Shown piece by piece: positions 15,327-22,577 of a stretch of DNA of 34,488 nucleotides (positions are counted from its first letter, which is position 1; each line of letters opens with the position of its first letter). The DNA is taken from positions 1-34,488 of IMG/VR virus record IMGVR_UViG_3300028883_000096. The stretch is one strand, 5' to 3'. Source of the stretch: a virus. Below the pieces are notes generated by a model. The model searched no databases. It was not told the DNA's origin and saw only the letters and a list, made by a program, of their open reading frames with translations. Position numbers and translations under genes: made by a program.

Positions 15327-15643
15327 TTCTGATCCTTAACATGAAACAATCGGTTATGTTCATCAATTTTATCGTATATGCGACGGAGGTCGCCTTTCAA
15401 GTCCTCAACGAGCTTTTTAAATTCAGCCCGGTCTTCTCCGGCTTTTGCGTCGAGCAAACGGAAGCGATCTTTCAGCAGGTCAATTTCATTGCTGATCTTT
15501 GCCATGTCTTCATACTTTGCAAGTTCTTGCTTAAACATATCTCTGTTTGTCTGCCTTAGCTTGAAATACATGCCGATCACTACTCCCGCCGTTGTTGCCA
15601 GAAAAATTCCAAATTGTATCCAATTATATAAGCTCATTTCCAT
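15323..15643 (-). CDS. Membrane-anchored coiled-coil protein of lysis cassette
   Basis: A 106-residue protein with one N-terminal span (about residues 6-27) followed by a continuous charged coiled coil (about 30-98). This resembles an inner-membrane spanin subunit or a haemolysin XhlA-like/antiholin factor, but a u-spanin is already present, so a second spanin is not needed. It is coupled to the holin gene by an ATGA overlap, which supports a role in lysis timing. A start at the second Met (15637) is also possible. Confidence 0.55.
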   Translation of the reverse strand: MEMSLYNWIQFGIFLATTAGVVIGMYFKLRQTNRDMFKQELAKYEDMAKISNEIDLLKDRFRLLDAKAGEDRAEFKKLVEDLKGDLRRIYDKIDEHNRLFHVKDQK

Positions 15644-15661
15644 ATTTTGCCCTTTATTAAT

Positions 15662-15691
15662 GTGCCCTCACTGTTAGCCAGCCGAGGGCAC
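15662..15691 (-). terminator. Hairpin between capsid and lysis genes
   Basis: GTGCCCTC (15662-15669) pairs perfectly with GAGGGCAC (15684-15691) around a 14-base loop, just after the major capsid stop codon. On the minus strand no U run follows, so it is more likely a weak attenuator, a processing or an mRNA-stabilising hairpin that lowers lysis gene expression relative to capsid. Confidence 0.55.
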
Positions 15692-15704
15692 TGATTAACG
15701 GAGA

Positions 15705-16697
15705 TTATGAAGCACTAAGAACTTTGATGTTTCGTATTCTGCGGGCTGCGTATTGGTCTTCGAACTTCCACGCACCGCGTATTTCCCAGGTGAATCCTTC
15801 ACTCTGCTTGTCATCAGGATCGTAATCCTTCCAGGCAAGCCCTGAGTTAGTTACGAAAGAAAAACGCTGTTCGCCGGGGCTAACCACCCAGATTGAGGTT
15901 GTAGTCTCTACGGCTGAGACTGCGTCGTCGTCTTCCGTATTTGGCATCGAATCATCGAGCATTTTCACCAATGGAATGTTGGCGAAGGTTGCAATTGGCA
16001 TGCCAAATTTATCGACGGTTGATCCGAGCAGGTGAAGGTTGCGTGCAATAGTGGTAAGCCTTGCGTGCATGGCATTATTCACCCACATATATTTGTCGCC
16101 TTCTACCTCGCCAGCCCATTTCATCAGGTTTTCTGTAAAGTCTTCGTAGTTGTCAATTGATGTAAGATCGTAGCTGTCGCCACCGGCAGGATCATAAGAA
16201 CCTGCGTTGATCACACCCTTCTCGCCTGTGGGCCAGCCGGGGATGTCTGTTGATCCGTCGAAATACAGGATAAGACCTTTCAATATGTTTGTGAGCCCTG
16301 TGCCCTGGAACATCTTCACGTCGTAAGCCCTTGCAAAGTGCCGTAAGCGTCTCTGGAGCTTTTTGTACAGGTGTGAGTCTTTATCACGCAAACCGAGCTG
16401 CCAATCTCGCAGGTCGGCTTCGTCAATATGAACGGAATCGCCCATAAAGTACTGAGAGCCGGTTTCACGTGTTCCGGGTGCGACGTCCTGAGCGGTATAA
16501 TCACCACCTCTGGCACGAGCCGCAAGGTTCGAGTCATTGTCAGCGGGATACCAATCAAAATCAACAGCGTCGAGCTCAAACGCAGAATGATCATTGAGGA
16601 AGCGTAAAAGCGGAGAATGCTGTAAAAGCAGAGCTGCGGCTTCACGTCCTATCTGACTGTTTGTCTCGATCTGGCTTAGTTGAATTAAATTTGCCAT
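15705..16697 (-). CDS. Major capsid protein
   Basis: A 330-residue protein. Features of HK97-fold coat proteins are seen: an N-terminal helical arm, a long charged segment 'DLRDWQLGLRDKDSHLYKKL' (E-loop/spine region), and a late 'FGMPIATFANIPLVKMLDD' segment followed by a beta strand with 'WVVSPGEQRFSF'. The last is typical of P-domain and A-domain sequence in phage coat proteins. It lies directly downstream of a scaffold-like gene. The leader has the shared AAATCGAAAGG element, and a hairpin follows the stop. It assembles the icosahedral head. Confidence 0.85.
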   Translation of the reverse strand: MANLIQLSQIETNSQIGREAAALLLQHSPLLRFLNDHSAFELDAVDFDWYPADNDSNLAARARGGDYTAQDVAPGTRETGSQYFMGDSVHIDEADLRDWQLGLRDKDSHLYKKLQRRLRHFARAYDVKMFQGTGLTNILKGLILYFDGSTDIPGWPTGEKGVINAGSYDPAGGDSYDLTSIDNYEDFTENLMKWAGEVEGDKYMWVNNAMHARLTTIARNLHLLGSTVDKFGMPIATFANIPLVKMLDDSMPNTEDDDAVSAVETTTSIWVVSPGEQRFSFVTNSGLAWKDYDPDDKQSEGFTWEIRGAWKFEDQYAARRIRNIKVLSAS

Positions 16698-16704
16698 TTT
16701 TTAA

Positions 16705-16715
16705 CCTTTCGATTT
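16705..16715 (-). promoter_or_regulatory. Shared ribosome-binding leader AAATCGAAAGG
   Basis: An exact copy of the 11-base leader element, placed 7 bases before the major capsid start. Confidence 0.7.
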
Positions 16716-16743
16716 ATAAAAAAAAAATTTCTTTCTTAATCAC

Positions 16744-16776
16744 AAACACCCCTCGATCCCCTCTTACCAAGAGGGG
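16744..16776 (-). repeat. Dispersed G-rich palindromic repeat, degenerate inverted copy 5a
   Basis: AACACCCCTCGATCCCCTCTTACCAAGAGGGG reads as a diverged copy in the opposite orientation to its neighbour 5b; it has C4 and G4 arms rather than C5 and G5. Confidence 0.75.
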
Positions 16777-16793
16777 AAGCCCTCCTGATCGTT

Positions 16794-16830
16794 CCCCCTC
16801 TTACCAAGAGGGGGTTAGGGGGTGTTGTCT
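16794..16830 (+). repeat. Dispersed G-rich palindromic repeat, copy 5b
   Basis: CCCCCTCTTACCAAGAGGGGG is followed by TTAGGGGGTGTTGTCT, between the scaffold and capsid genes. Together with 5a it forms an inverted pair. Confidence 0.93.
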
Positions 16831-16839
16831 TATTTCAAT

Positions 16840-17475
16840 TTACATCTTCTTCGCAAAATCCTGATTAACGGCTTCGAGTATCTTATCATCCACCGATCCG
16901 AAGAGCTTTGGCACTTTTGTCGGGTCTTTCGGTGGGTTCTCGGTTGCCGTATTGGATTTCGCAATAGTCGCATTTTCCGGCATATCGTCAAGTATTGCGA
17001 CGACGTCGTCAAAATTTTTCATAAGCATGCCCTTGTACTTTTCTTTGCTCTTAATACTGATCTTGCCTTTGCGAACAGCTTCATTGAGTTTTTGAACGGC
17101 TTTTTCCTCCAGTGCGGACTTTTGCGTTGTTTCGTACTGGGTCTTTATATTCGTGATCTCTGTGGTCAGAGCTTTCACCATTTCTTTCAAATCTTCCATA
17201 TCTTTGCTCCCTGAGGGTTCTGGTTTGGATTCGTCTTGCTTAGCATCATCCTTTTTGTCCGGATCGTCTTTCTTATCATCTTTCATCAAGTCCTGCAATT
17301 TTGCTCCGAGAGCTTCAAAGCCCTTTTTGAGTGCGTCGGGATCTGCTTTGTTCTCATTGATCTGGTCTGCAATCTTTTTGATCTCTTCGTCTATCTGGTC
17401 CTTTTTATCATCAGGCACAGACAGCCCGAGATTCTTCATTAATTCGGTAAAGTACTTTTTTAACTGCTCAAACAT
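16840..17475 (-). CDS. Capsid scaffolding protein
   Basis: A 211-residue, strongly charged Lys/Asp/Glu-rich protein, almost entirely helical, with a low-complexity segment (about residues 74-95, DDKKDDPDKKDD) and a coiled coil (about 95-140). The C-terminal part (KGKISIKSKEKYKGMLMKNFDDVVAILD) resembles the tail of Mu I/scaffold-type proteins. No protease active site is seen, so only the scaffold function appears to be kept. It lies directly before the major capsid gene, as is usual. ATG at 17475 is preferred over an in-frame GTG at 17487. Confidence 0.7.
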   Translation of the reverse strand: MFEQLKKYFTELMKNLGLSVPDDKKDQIDEEIKKIADQINENKADPDALKKGFEALGAKLQDLMKDDKKDDPDKKDDAKQDESKPEPSGSKDMEDLKEMVKALTTEITNIKTQYETTQKSALEEKAVQKLNEAVRKGKISIKSKEKYKGMLMKNFDDVVAILDDMPENATIAKSNTATENPPKDPTKVPKLFGSVDDKILEAVNQDFAKKM

Positions 17476-17487
17476 AAATCCACTCAC

Positions 17488-17621
17488 AATTTTGTTGTCA
17501 AAAATTCATGGTGCAATTTCGTAGTATTTACTATTAATTTAGTTATATATACGTATTTGCAAAGGTTTAGCGATTTTTTTTTAAGATTTTTGCATTGTTG
17601 TTAAACTAAAAGAGGTGTGAA
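17488..17621. promoter_or_regulatory. Divergent promoter region between late and packaging operons
   Basis: A 134-base, AT-rich gap between two operons transcribed away from each other. It must hold promoters for both. AT-rich segments such as TTAGTTATATATACGTATTTG (17540-17560) could form a Bacteroidota-type -7 element, but neither start is decisive. AGAGGTG before 17622 is the Shine-Dalgarno sequence of the plus-strand gene. A shared late-gene activator could act here. Confidence 0.5.
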
Positions 17622-17987
17622 ATGCCTTTTGTGGATGCTGATATTATTGAGCCGTTCATTCATTCGGCAATTAATAAGAAGCTACAAGCCGACAGTGATC
17701 TCTTCGATATTTACGAGAATCAGGCGGCTTGCTTTATAAGAGATACTACCGGCGAGGACATCCCGACGGATACCGACGACAGACCGGACTGGGTAGATTC
17801 CGTTGCCGCAGCCATAATCGAATGGCTGGCAATGACCTCAATTTCCGGATTGTCGGAGAATGAAACGAAACGGATCAAAGACCGGTACGACAGAGCAGTG
17901 AAAGAAATGTCGAAATATCGTACTGCTCCGACAACGGCAAAAAATTCTTTTATCAAAACAGGGAGCTATGAGCAGGAAGAATGGTAA
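17622..17987 (+). CDS. Head-tail connector, Mu gp36-like (DUF1320-like)
   Basis: A 121-residue helical protein. Residues 1-100 show the pattern of gp36-like connectors: an N-terminal 'VDADIIEPFIHSAI' segment, an acidic segment with 'RPDWVDSVAAAIIEWLAM', and a basic helix 'KDRYDRAVKEMSKY'. Such proteins form part of the head-tail connector. The start is supported by AGAGGTG nine bases upstream. It overlaps the next gene by 7 bases. In Mu it follows the coat gene on the same strand; here it starts the opposite-strand packaging operon. Confidence 0.65.
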   Translation: MPFVDADIIEPFIHSAINKKLQADSDLFDIYENQAACFIRDTTGEDIPTDTDDRPDWVDSVAAAIIEWLAMTSISGLSENETKRIKDRYDRAVKEMSKYRTAPTTAKNSFIKTGSYEQEEW

Positions 17988-18418
17988 GTTTTAATCAAAC
18001 ATGGACAAATCTGGCGACGGCGATAACTACGGAAGCCGAAACGATTTTATCAGGGGTTACAGATTCTACTTTGACAGTGGAAAAGGGTGTCTGGAAATTC
18101 GATTTTGCGGTAAAGCAAAATGAAGTGCTTATTGACACCCCAGCCGCTCCGGCAATTATTATCAATGCCATGCGGGAAGCACCGTTTTTAACCGAAAACC
18201 CTGCCATCCCGACGGCTGTTATTGATGTGCTGATCGTTCTCGAACCGCAACCTGATTCGGTTACGGCTGTTGCCAATCTCGTAACTGTGGCAGACCGCGT
18301 GTGGAAAGTGATCCGTAAAACGCTGAAAGTGCATAATATGAACATGTTCCCGCTTTCTACGTATTCGGACAGCCCACGATTTGTGATCTCGTTCAATGTT
18401 TCATATTCGGAGAGTTAA
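17981..18418 (+). CDS. Mu gp37-like tail terminator/joining protein
   Basis: A 145-residue protein. The mixed beta/alpha pattern, with 'AAPAIIINAMREAP', 'VIDVLIVLEP' and a C-terminal 'FPLSTYSDSPRFVISFNVSYS', resembles gp37-like/tail terminator proteins that cap the tail tube and join it to the head. ATG at 17981 overlaps the upstream gene's TAA, with AGGA upstream. It is the second gene of the packaging operon. The family assignment is by order of genes and overall pattern. Confidence 0.55.
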   Translation: MVSFNQTWTNLATAITTEAETILSGVTDSTLTVEKGVWKFDFAVKQNEVLIDTPAAPAIIINAMREAPFLTENPAIPTAVIDVLIVLEPQPDSVTAVANLVTVADRVWKVIRKTLKVHNMNMFPLSTYSDSPRFVISFNVSYSES

Positions 18419-18916
18419 ATGGGGAAAAAGTCAAATCACCTGACCAAAGGGACTCAGCGAAAGATCTGGGAAATGAAGCGTAAAAATCCTGATCTTTCGG
18501 CAAACGCAATTGCCGATCATTTCGGATGTACGATCAACCAGGTAAGATGGGCAATCCGTTCCGTTAGCGAAGGCAAAGGACACAGACCGACGAACCGAAC
18601 CAGAGCCGCAAAAGCCGAAAACATAAAAAATGAAAAAAATTTGACGGAACTGATAAATTCCCAAATTCAATACGCTTTTGCTCAGCTCGAAGCAAATTTG
18701 CAGATTGATCCTGTTCAGCGTGCTTCCATGCTGGGGACGCTGGTAAGAGCAAATAAGCAGGCGATTGAAGCCGAAATGCAAGTCCATTTGAAAGGAATGG
18801 ATTGGGCCACATTTACCGAGGCGATACGAATGTTTCAGCCCGACGCAACCGACAAAGACATAATTAAAATTTTTAACGAGGCAAAAGTCAGATGTCAGAT
18901 AAATTCTCAAGATTAG
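18419..18916 (+). CDS. Terminase small subunit (Mu gp27-like)
   Basis: A 165-residue protein with an N-terminal helix-turn-helix (about residues 9-55: QRKIWEMK, SANAIADHFGCTINQVRWAI) and a C-terminal helical oligomerisation part. This is the architecture of small terminases, which recognise packaging sites and recruit the large subunit. Its 3' end overlaps the large-terminase start by 25 bases, which is typical for the TerS-TerL pair. Mu-like phages start packaging near the left end. Confidence 0.75.
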   Translation: MGKKSNHLTKGTQRKIWEMKRKNPDLSANAIADHFGCTINQVRWAIRSVSEGKGHRPTNRTRAAKAENIKNEKNLTELINSQIQYAFAQLEANLQIDPVQRASMLGTLVRANKQAIEAEMQVHLKGMDWATFTEAIRMFQPDATDKDIIKIFNEAKVRCQINSQD

Positions 18917-20481
18917 ACCTCGAAGCAAAACAGCTTGCCGCTGAGATCGCAAAGCTGGAGGAGGTAAAGCCCAAGGACGCAAACGGCTTTGACGAAAAGC
19001 TGCTCACTCCGAAATGGCGAAAGTACAGGAAAACTTATTCAAAACGATCTTTTGAATATTTCTCAAGGACATACTTTCCTCCGGAAGTTCACAGGCAGGG
19101 ATATTTCAAGCCGGGACGGCTGCAACTTGCAATTCCTGAAATTGCCACGAAAAAGGGCTTGCATTTGATTTTAGGACCTCGTGGGTATGGAAAGACGGTA
19201 ACGGCTTTGATGACCACGGTATGGCTTTTTTTGACGCATAATAAAGTATTTTTTGGCACTTACTCAGAGACCATGGATAAAGCCAGGGCTTTAATGCGAA
19301 CAATTGCGAACATCTTACGGGAGAATACACGAATAAACCAAGACTGGGGCATTTCGATCGAATCTGAGAATGATGACGAACTGGTCTTTAAGATTGCCGG
19401 CAACACATTAAGGAAGCGATTGAAGCCCTACTCTCCCGGACGTTCTATGAGAGGTGCGGTGGCTGGCTTTGACCGTCCCGAATTTATTCTGGCTGACGAT
19501 GTAGAAACGGAATCAAGTTCGCTTGAGCCGGAGATCGTTGCACAGCGTCTCCGCAAATTGGAAGAGGCATTGAAATCACTTGCCGATGGCGGCACTTTTA
19601 TAATTCTTGCAAATAATTTTAATGAAGAATGCGCAGGGAATAAGTTGCTGATCCAACAGGACGACGGCAAACTGGCACCGGGACACACCGTCCACGTCTT
19701 TCCTGCATGGTCTGACGTGGCTGGTCCGCTTTGGTCTGACCGCTACCCGGCAAAGACAGAAGAGGAACTCCAGCAATTACATCAGGCAGACGACGAAGAG
19801 TGGTCCGGCAATTTCCAGCAAAGACCGGAAGCCCTTGGAGGTTTCATATTCCCGAAACAGCATTTTGAGTTATATGACGAACTGCCTTACGATGCAAGAG
19901 GTATCACATATTGCGATCCAAACCTTGCGTTAAATCTTGAAATATCGGACACAACAGCCATGGGTGGGCTTTTGTATTCACCAGAGCAAAATTGTTTTTA
20001 TGCTTACCGTTTAAGATGTAAGGCATTCGGAGACAGCGACGAACTTTTGAACGGATTTCTGGACACTTACGATCCGCAAAGAATAAAAGTGATGGCATTC
20101 GACGGACATGTGAATCAGGAAGCGATCTGGACGAATATGGTGCGTAACTGGGCAATTCGTCATCAAAGACCTTACCCTCCTATTGATTATCGCCGTTACG
20201 ACGTAGATTTGCATGCAAAGACGGCTTCGATGATCTATCATCAGGGCAGGATCAAATTCCCCCGTGGGTGGATTGAAACCGAGGAAGGACAAAGATTTTA
20301 TAAACAGATCATTCGATTTAAAGGCAAAAAGAATAAGCGGAAAGGTCAGCGAGTGGATGCTGCGGACTGGCTGATTTGTGCATTTCAATATATTCACGAG
20401 CCCGAAATTGCAATGGGTGAGGGCTATGGGTATCTGAGAAAAGCGAGAATGAAAAGATTTGATTATGATGTTAGTTATTGA
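18892..20481 (+). CDS. Terminase large subunit
   Basis: A 529-residue packaging motor. The ATPase has Walker A GPRGYGKT (95-102) and Walker B FILADDVE (198-205, with the acidic pair following). The C-terminal RNase H-like nuclease has acidic residues Asp342 (CDPNL), Asp404 (AFDGH) and Asp489/Asp492 (VDAADWL). It drives ATP-dependent DNA translocation into the procapsid and cleaves after a headful. The length fits Mu gp28-like terminases. The start lies inside the small-subunit gene, implying translational coupling. A pair of inverted dispersed repeats follows the stop codon. Confidence 0.93.
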   Translation: MSDKFSRLDLEAKQLAAEIAKLEEVKPKDANGFDEKLLTPKWRKYRKTYSKRSFEYFSRTYFPPEVHRQGYFKPGRLQLAIPEIATKKGLHLILGPRGYGKTVTALMTTVWLFLTHNKVFFGTYSETMDKARALMRTIANILRENTRINQDWGISIESENDDELVFKIAGNTLRKRLKPYSPGRSMRGAVAGFDRPEFILADDVETESSSLEPEIVAQRLRKLEEALKSLADGGTFIILANNFNEECAGNKLLIQQDDGKLAPGHTVHVFPAWSDVAGPLWSDRYPAKTEEELQQLHQADDEEWSGNFQQRPEALGGFIFPKQHFELYDELPYDARGITYCDPNLALNLEISDTTAMGGLLYSPEQNCFYAYRLRCKAFGDSDELLNGFLDTYDPQRIKVMAFDGHVNQEAIWTNMVRNWAIRHQRPYPPIDYRRYDVDLHAKTASMIYHQGRIKFPRGWIETEEGQRFYKQIIRFKGKKNKRKGQRVDAADWLICAFQYIHEPEIAMGEGYGYLRKARMKRFDYDVSY

Positions 20482-20483
20482 CC

Positions 20484-20521
20484 AGACAACACCCCCTAAC
20501 CCCCTCTTGGGAAAAGGGGGA
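20484..20521 (-). repeat. Dispersed G-rich palindromic repeat, copy 6a (inverted)
   Basis: AGACAACACCCCCTAA is followed by CCCCCTCTTGGGAAAAGGGGG. It lies directly after the large-terminase stop, opposite in orientation to 6b. Confidence 0.93.
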
Positions 20522-20533
20522 ATAAGATAAAAT

Positions 20534-20567
20534 CCCCCTCTTGCAAGAGGGGGTTAGGGGGTGTTGG
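20534..20567 (+). repeat. Dispersed G-rich palindromic repeat, copy 6b
   Basis: CCCCCTCTTGCAAGAGGGGG is followed by TTAGGGGGTGTTGG, just upstream of the portal gene. With 6a it forms an inverted pair of repeats in the TerL-portal gap. Confidence 0.93.
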
Positions 20568-20588
20568 AAAATAAATGAAAGGCAAAAA

Positions 20589-21839
20589 ATGGCAACAAAA
20601 TATGTGTATCCTTATTCGGTAAAAACAGCTCTGCCGACGCTGTCGCAGATAATTGATTCTTTGGCACGTGCCGACGCAAAGTCAACGGAATACCGGGACA
20701 TCCGTCCGCTAATGGCAATCGAAAAAAGATTGTTTAAAGCGGTTTCGAGGTTTGAAGGTTACCGCAAGCGACGGCGAACAGCCCTGCGGTCCACGTCGTG
20801 GACTATTCAGGCGATTGATCCGGCTTATGAGACGGAAGTCGAATTCATTGAAGCACGCTTGAAAGATGCAATAAAATTTATTGTGAATAATTATCATGAT
20901 ACGGTGGAGTTCGGCAAACTTGCCTTGGGTTTGAAATGGGACATTGAAACCTGGGACAATGAAGACCAGACCAGAGAAGCATGGGCTCCGATAGAGTTCA
21001 AATATTATGAGCCGGAAGATTGCGAGTTCAATGAAGACTATCCGGGAGGTGTAGCTCAGCTCTTGCACGAAAGCGGACTTATGCTGCGTAAAGCATTTCA
21101 GGAAAGCATTCTCGAATCGTATATATTGGCATACGACGGCAACCCACTTCATGGCGGCTTGCTTCGCACTTTGCTGATCCCCGGCTGGCTGTGGTCTCAG
21201 GATTTGCAGGATTGGCGAAACTTCAACAGGCGATTGAAGGGTCTGGTCGTGGCAAATTACGGAGGTATGCAGGCAGCCGACGCAGACGCACAGGAAGCCG
21301 CAGAGGAAGCCGTCAGGACGCTCGGCGATACGAATTGGGCAGCAGTACCGGAATCAATTAAATTTGAGTTCTTGAAAATGGTGGATGCAACGGCAAATTC
21401 AAGTTATCAGGACTTCAAGAAGCAAATGCAGGAAGACTTTGAGGTTGCGTGGCTGGGAACGGCAGGCACCACAGGACTCGACAATCCGTATGGTTCGAGA
21501 GCAGCCGTGGAAGCTCTGATCCACCAGGTAGGACAAACAATCGCTTACGAAGACCGGCAAAATTGCAAAGATGTGATAAATGAACAGCTGATCAGGCAGG
21601 ATTACATGCGTAATTTTGCAGGGGAGTCGGACAGGCACGTACTTCCTTATGAATTCGTGTGGAAAGTGGAAAAAGTGCAGGACAATGAACGCAACGCGAG
21701 GGTAGCCCTTTCGATGCTTAGAGACATGAAAGTGCCATTATACCGGACAGAACTGGAAGAAAAATGCGGTTTTACGATAGCCAGCGAAGACGAAATTATT
21801 CAGCCGAATACGCAGGTGTTTACGGGAATGGAGATTTAA
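20589..21839 (+). CDS. Portal protein (Mu gp29-like, DUF935-type)
   Basis: A 416-residue protein. It matches the order seen in DUF935 portals: 'AIEKRLFKAVSRFEGYRKRRRTALRSTSW', a central 'GGLLRTLLIPGWLWSQDLQDWRNF' segment, a later 'VVANYGG', and a C-terminal segment 'RMLRDMKVPLYRTELEEK'-like. The portal dodecamer forms the DNA-entry vertex and binds the terminase. ATG at 20589 is chosen; a longer frame from 20541 would only add repeat sequence. It lies between TerL and the gpG-like gene, as in Mu. Confidence 0.85.
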   Translation: MATKYVYPYSVKTALPTLSQIIDSLARADAKSTEYRDIRPLMAIEKRLFKAVSRFEGYRKRRRTALRSTSWTIQAIDPAYETEVEFIEARLKDAIKFIVNNYHDTVEFGKLALGLKWDIETWDNEDQTREAWAPIEFKYYEPEDCEFNEDYPGGVAQLLHESGLMLRKAFQESILESYILAYDGNPLHGGLLRTLLIPGWLWSQDLQDWRNFNRRLKGLVVANYGGMQAADADAQEAAEEAVRTLGDTNWAAVPESIKFEFLKMVDATANSSYQDFKKQMQEDFEVAWLGTAGTTGLDNPYGSRAAVEALIHQVGQTIAYEDRQNCKDVINEQLIRQDYMRNFAGESDRHVLPYEFVWKVEKVQDNERNARVALSMLRDMKVPLYRTELEEKCGFTIASEDEIIQPNTQVFTGMEI

Positions 21840-21840
21840 T

Positions 21841-21900
21841 AGCGGTCAGCAGTCAGCTTTCAGCATTCGGCTGATCGCTGACCGCTGATCGCTGAAAGCT
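21841..21900. repeat. 7-bp tandem repeat, AGCGGTC/CGCTGAT type x8
   Basis: Eight strict heptamers plus four bases (AGCGGTC, AGCAGTC, AGCTTTC, AGCATTC, GGCTGAT, CGCTGAC, CGCTGAT, CGCTGAA, AGCT). The second half is close to the reverse complement of the first half, so it can fold as a long hairpin. It fills the whole gap between portal and gpG-like genes. Confidence 0.95.
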
Positions 21901-21904
21901 ATAA

Positions 21905-22327
21905 ATGGCAAACGAAATAAAAATATTGCTCGACGAAACGAAACTGCTGAAAGCGGGTTTTCGTGCTATTGAGCTTATGAATCAGCAGGTGGCAAAGTCG
22001 AAGGATGTGGAGAACAGGGCTTATAAACCTTATTCGACGGCTTACGCTGAGTGGAAGGAGAAGAAGTACCCGCAATTTCGTGGTAAAGTAAATCTTACCA
22101 GAACGGGACGCATGTTGCGAGGGCTTAACGATGTGGCAGTGGATAAGAACGAGATCAATATAAGATTTGCGGATCGGGAGTCGGCTGAAATCGCTTATTA
22201 TCATAATGTGATGGGAGCAGGAAAGTCAAAAGTTATAAGAAGGTTTTTGGGATTGACGAAAAAGCAGCTTGAAGACAAGACGCTGAATAAATTTATTGGG
22301 GAATCGGTGGAGATCAGGTTTTTATAG
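21905..22327 (+). CDS. Virion morphogenesis protein (Mu gpG-like)
   Basis: A 140-residue basic protein. The segment 'YSTAYAEWKEKKYPQFRGK-V-N-L-T-R-T-G-R-M-L-R-G-L' and the end 'RRFLGLTKKQLE' are typical of the gpG/phage virion morphogenesis family, which completes the head-tail joint. The gene ends the plus-strand operon, and the array of heptamers reaches to its start. Confidence 0.75.
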   Translation: MANEIKILLDETKLLKAGFRAIELMNQQVAKSKDVENRAYKPYSTAYAEWKEKKYPQFRGKVNLTRTGRMLRGLNDVAVDKNEINIRFADRESAEIAYYHNVMGAGKSKVIRRFLGLTKKQLEDKTLNKFIGESVEIRFL

Positions 22328-22353
22328 CTGTCAGCTGTCAGCAGTCAGCGGTC
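22326..22353. repeat. 7-bp tandem repeat, AGCTGTC type x4
   Basis: Four heptamers (AGCTGTC, AGCTGTC, AGCAGTC, AGCGGTC) directly follow the gpG-like stop codon and sit beside the terminator. Confidence 0.95.
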
Positions 22354-22356
22354 TGC

Positions 22357-22383
22357 AAAAAAAAGCCCTCACAGGGAGGGCTT
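22357..22383 (-). terminator. Strong intrinsic terminator between convergent operons
   Basis: On the minus strand, AAGCCCTC, loop CCTGT and GAGGGCTT form an 8-bp hairpin, followed by a run of eight T (A run at 22357-22364). It lies five bases past the stop of the last early gene, so it ends the early transcript. From the plus side the hairpin lacks a U run and should stop the packaging operon less well. Confidence 0.9.
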
Positions 22384-22388
22384 CTAAA

Positions 22389-22577
22389 TCAATTTGCAAG
22401 TTTGCTTTCGAGCAGTTGACATATTTTCAGCCATACTTCATGTAGCTCGATTGCGGTGCTTGATGGAAGCCGGTTACTTCCACCGTGCCATTCTACAAAT
22501 TCAAGGATTGAAGTTGATGCGGCGACGGCGGTATCCATCCTCTGGATCAGTTCGTTAAAAATTTCATTTTCTTTCAT
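22389..22577 (-). CDS. Small protein of unknown function
   Basis: A 62-residue acidic helical protein (MKENEIFNELIQRMDTAV at the start). The start is the ATG overlapping the BRO-N gene's stop (TAATG), so it is probably co-translated with that regulator. It is the last gene before the terminator. I do not recognise a family; a partner or inhibitor of the antirepressor is a possibility from linkage alone. Confidence 0.55.
   Translation of the reverse strand: MKENEIFNELIQRMDTAVAASTSILEFVEWHGGSNRLPSSTAIELHEVWLKICQLLESKLAN

Noticed and set aside
18431-18982. Minus-strand ORF (183 residues) across TerS/TerL
   Set aside because: It is antisense to two well supported terminase genes and has a Cys/Phe/Arg-rich composition typical of shadow frames.
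20541-20588. Upstream start for the portal gene
   Set aside because: The 16 extra residues come entirely from the dispersed repeat and its flank; ATG at 20589 fits the portal family start.
21841-21900. CRISPR-like array
   Set aside because: Units are 7 bp with no unique spacers; it is a short tandem repeat.
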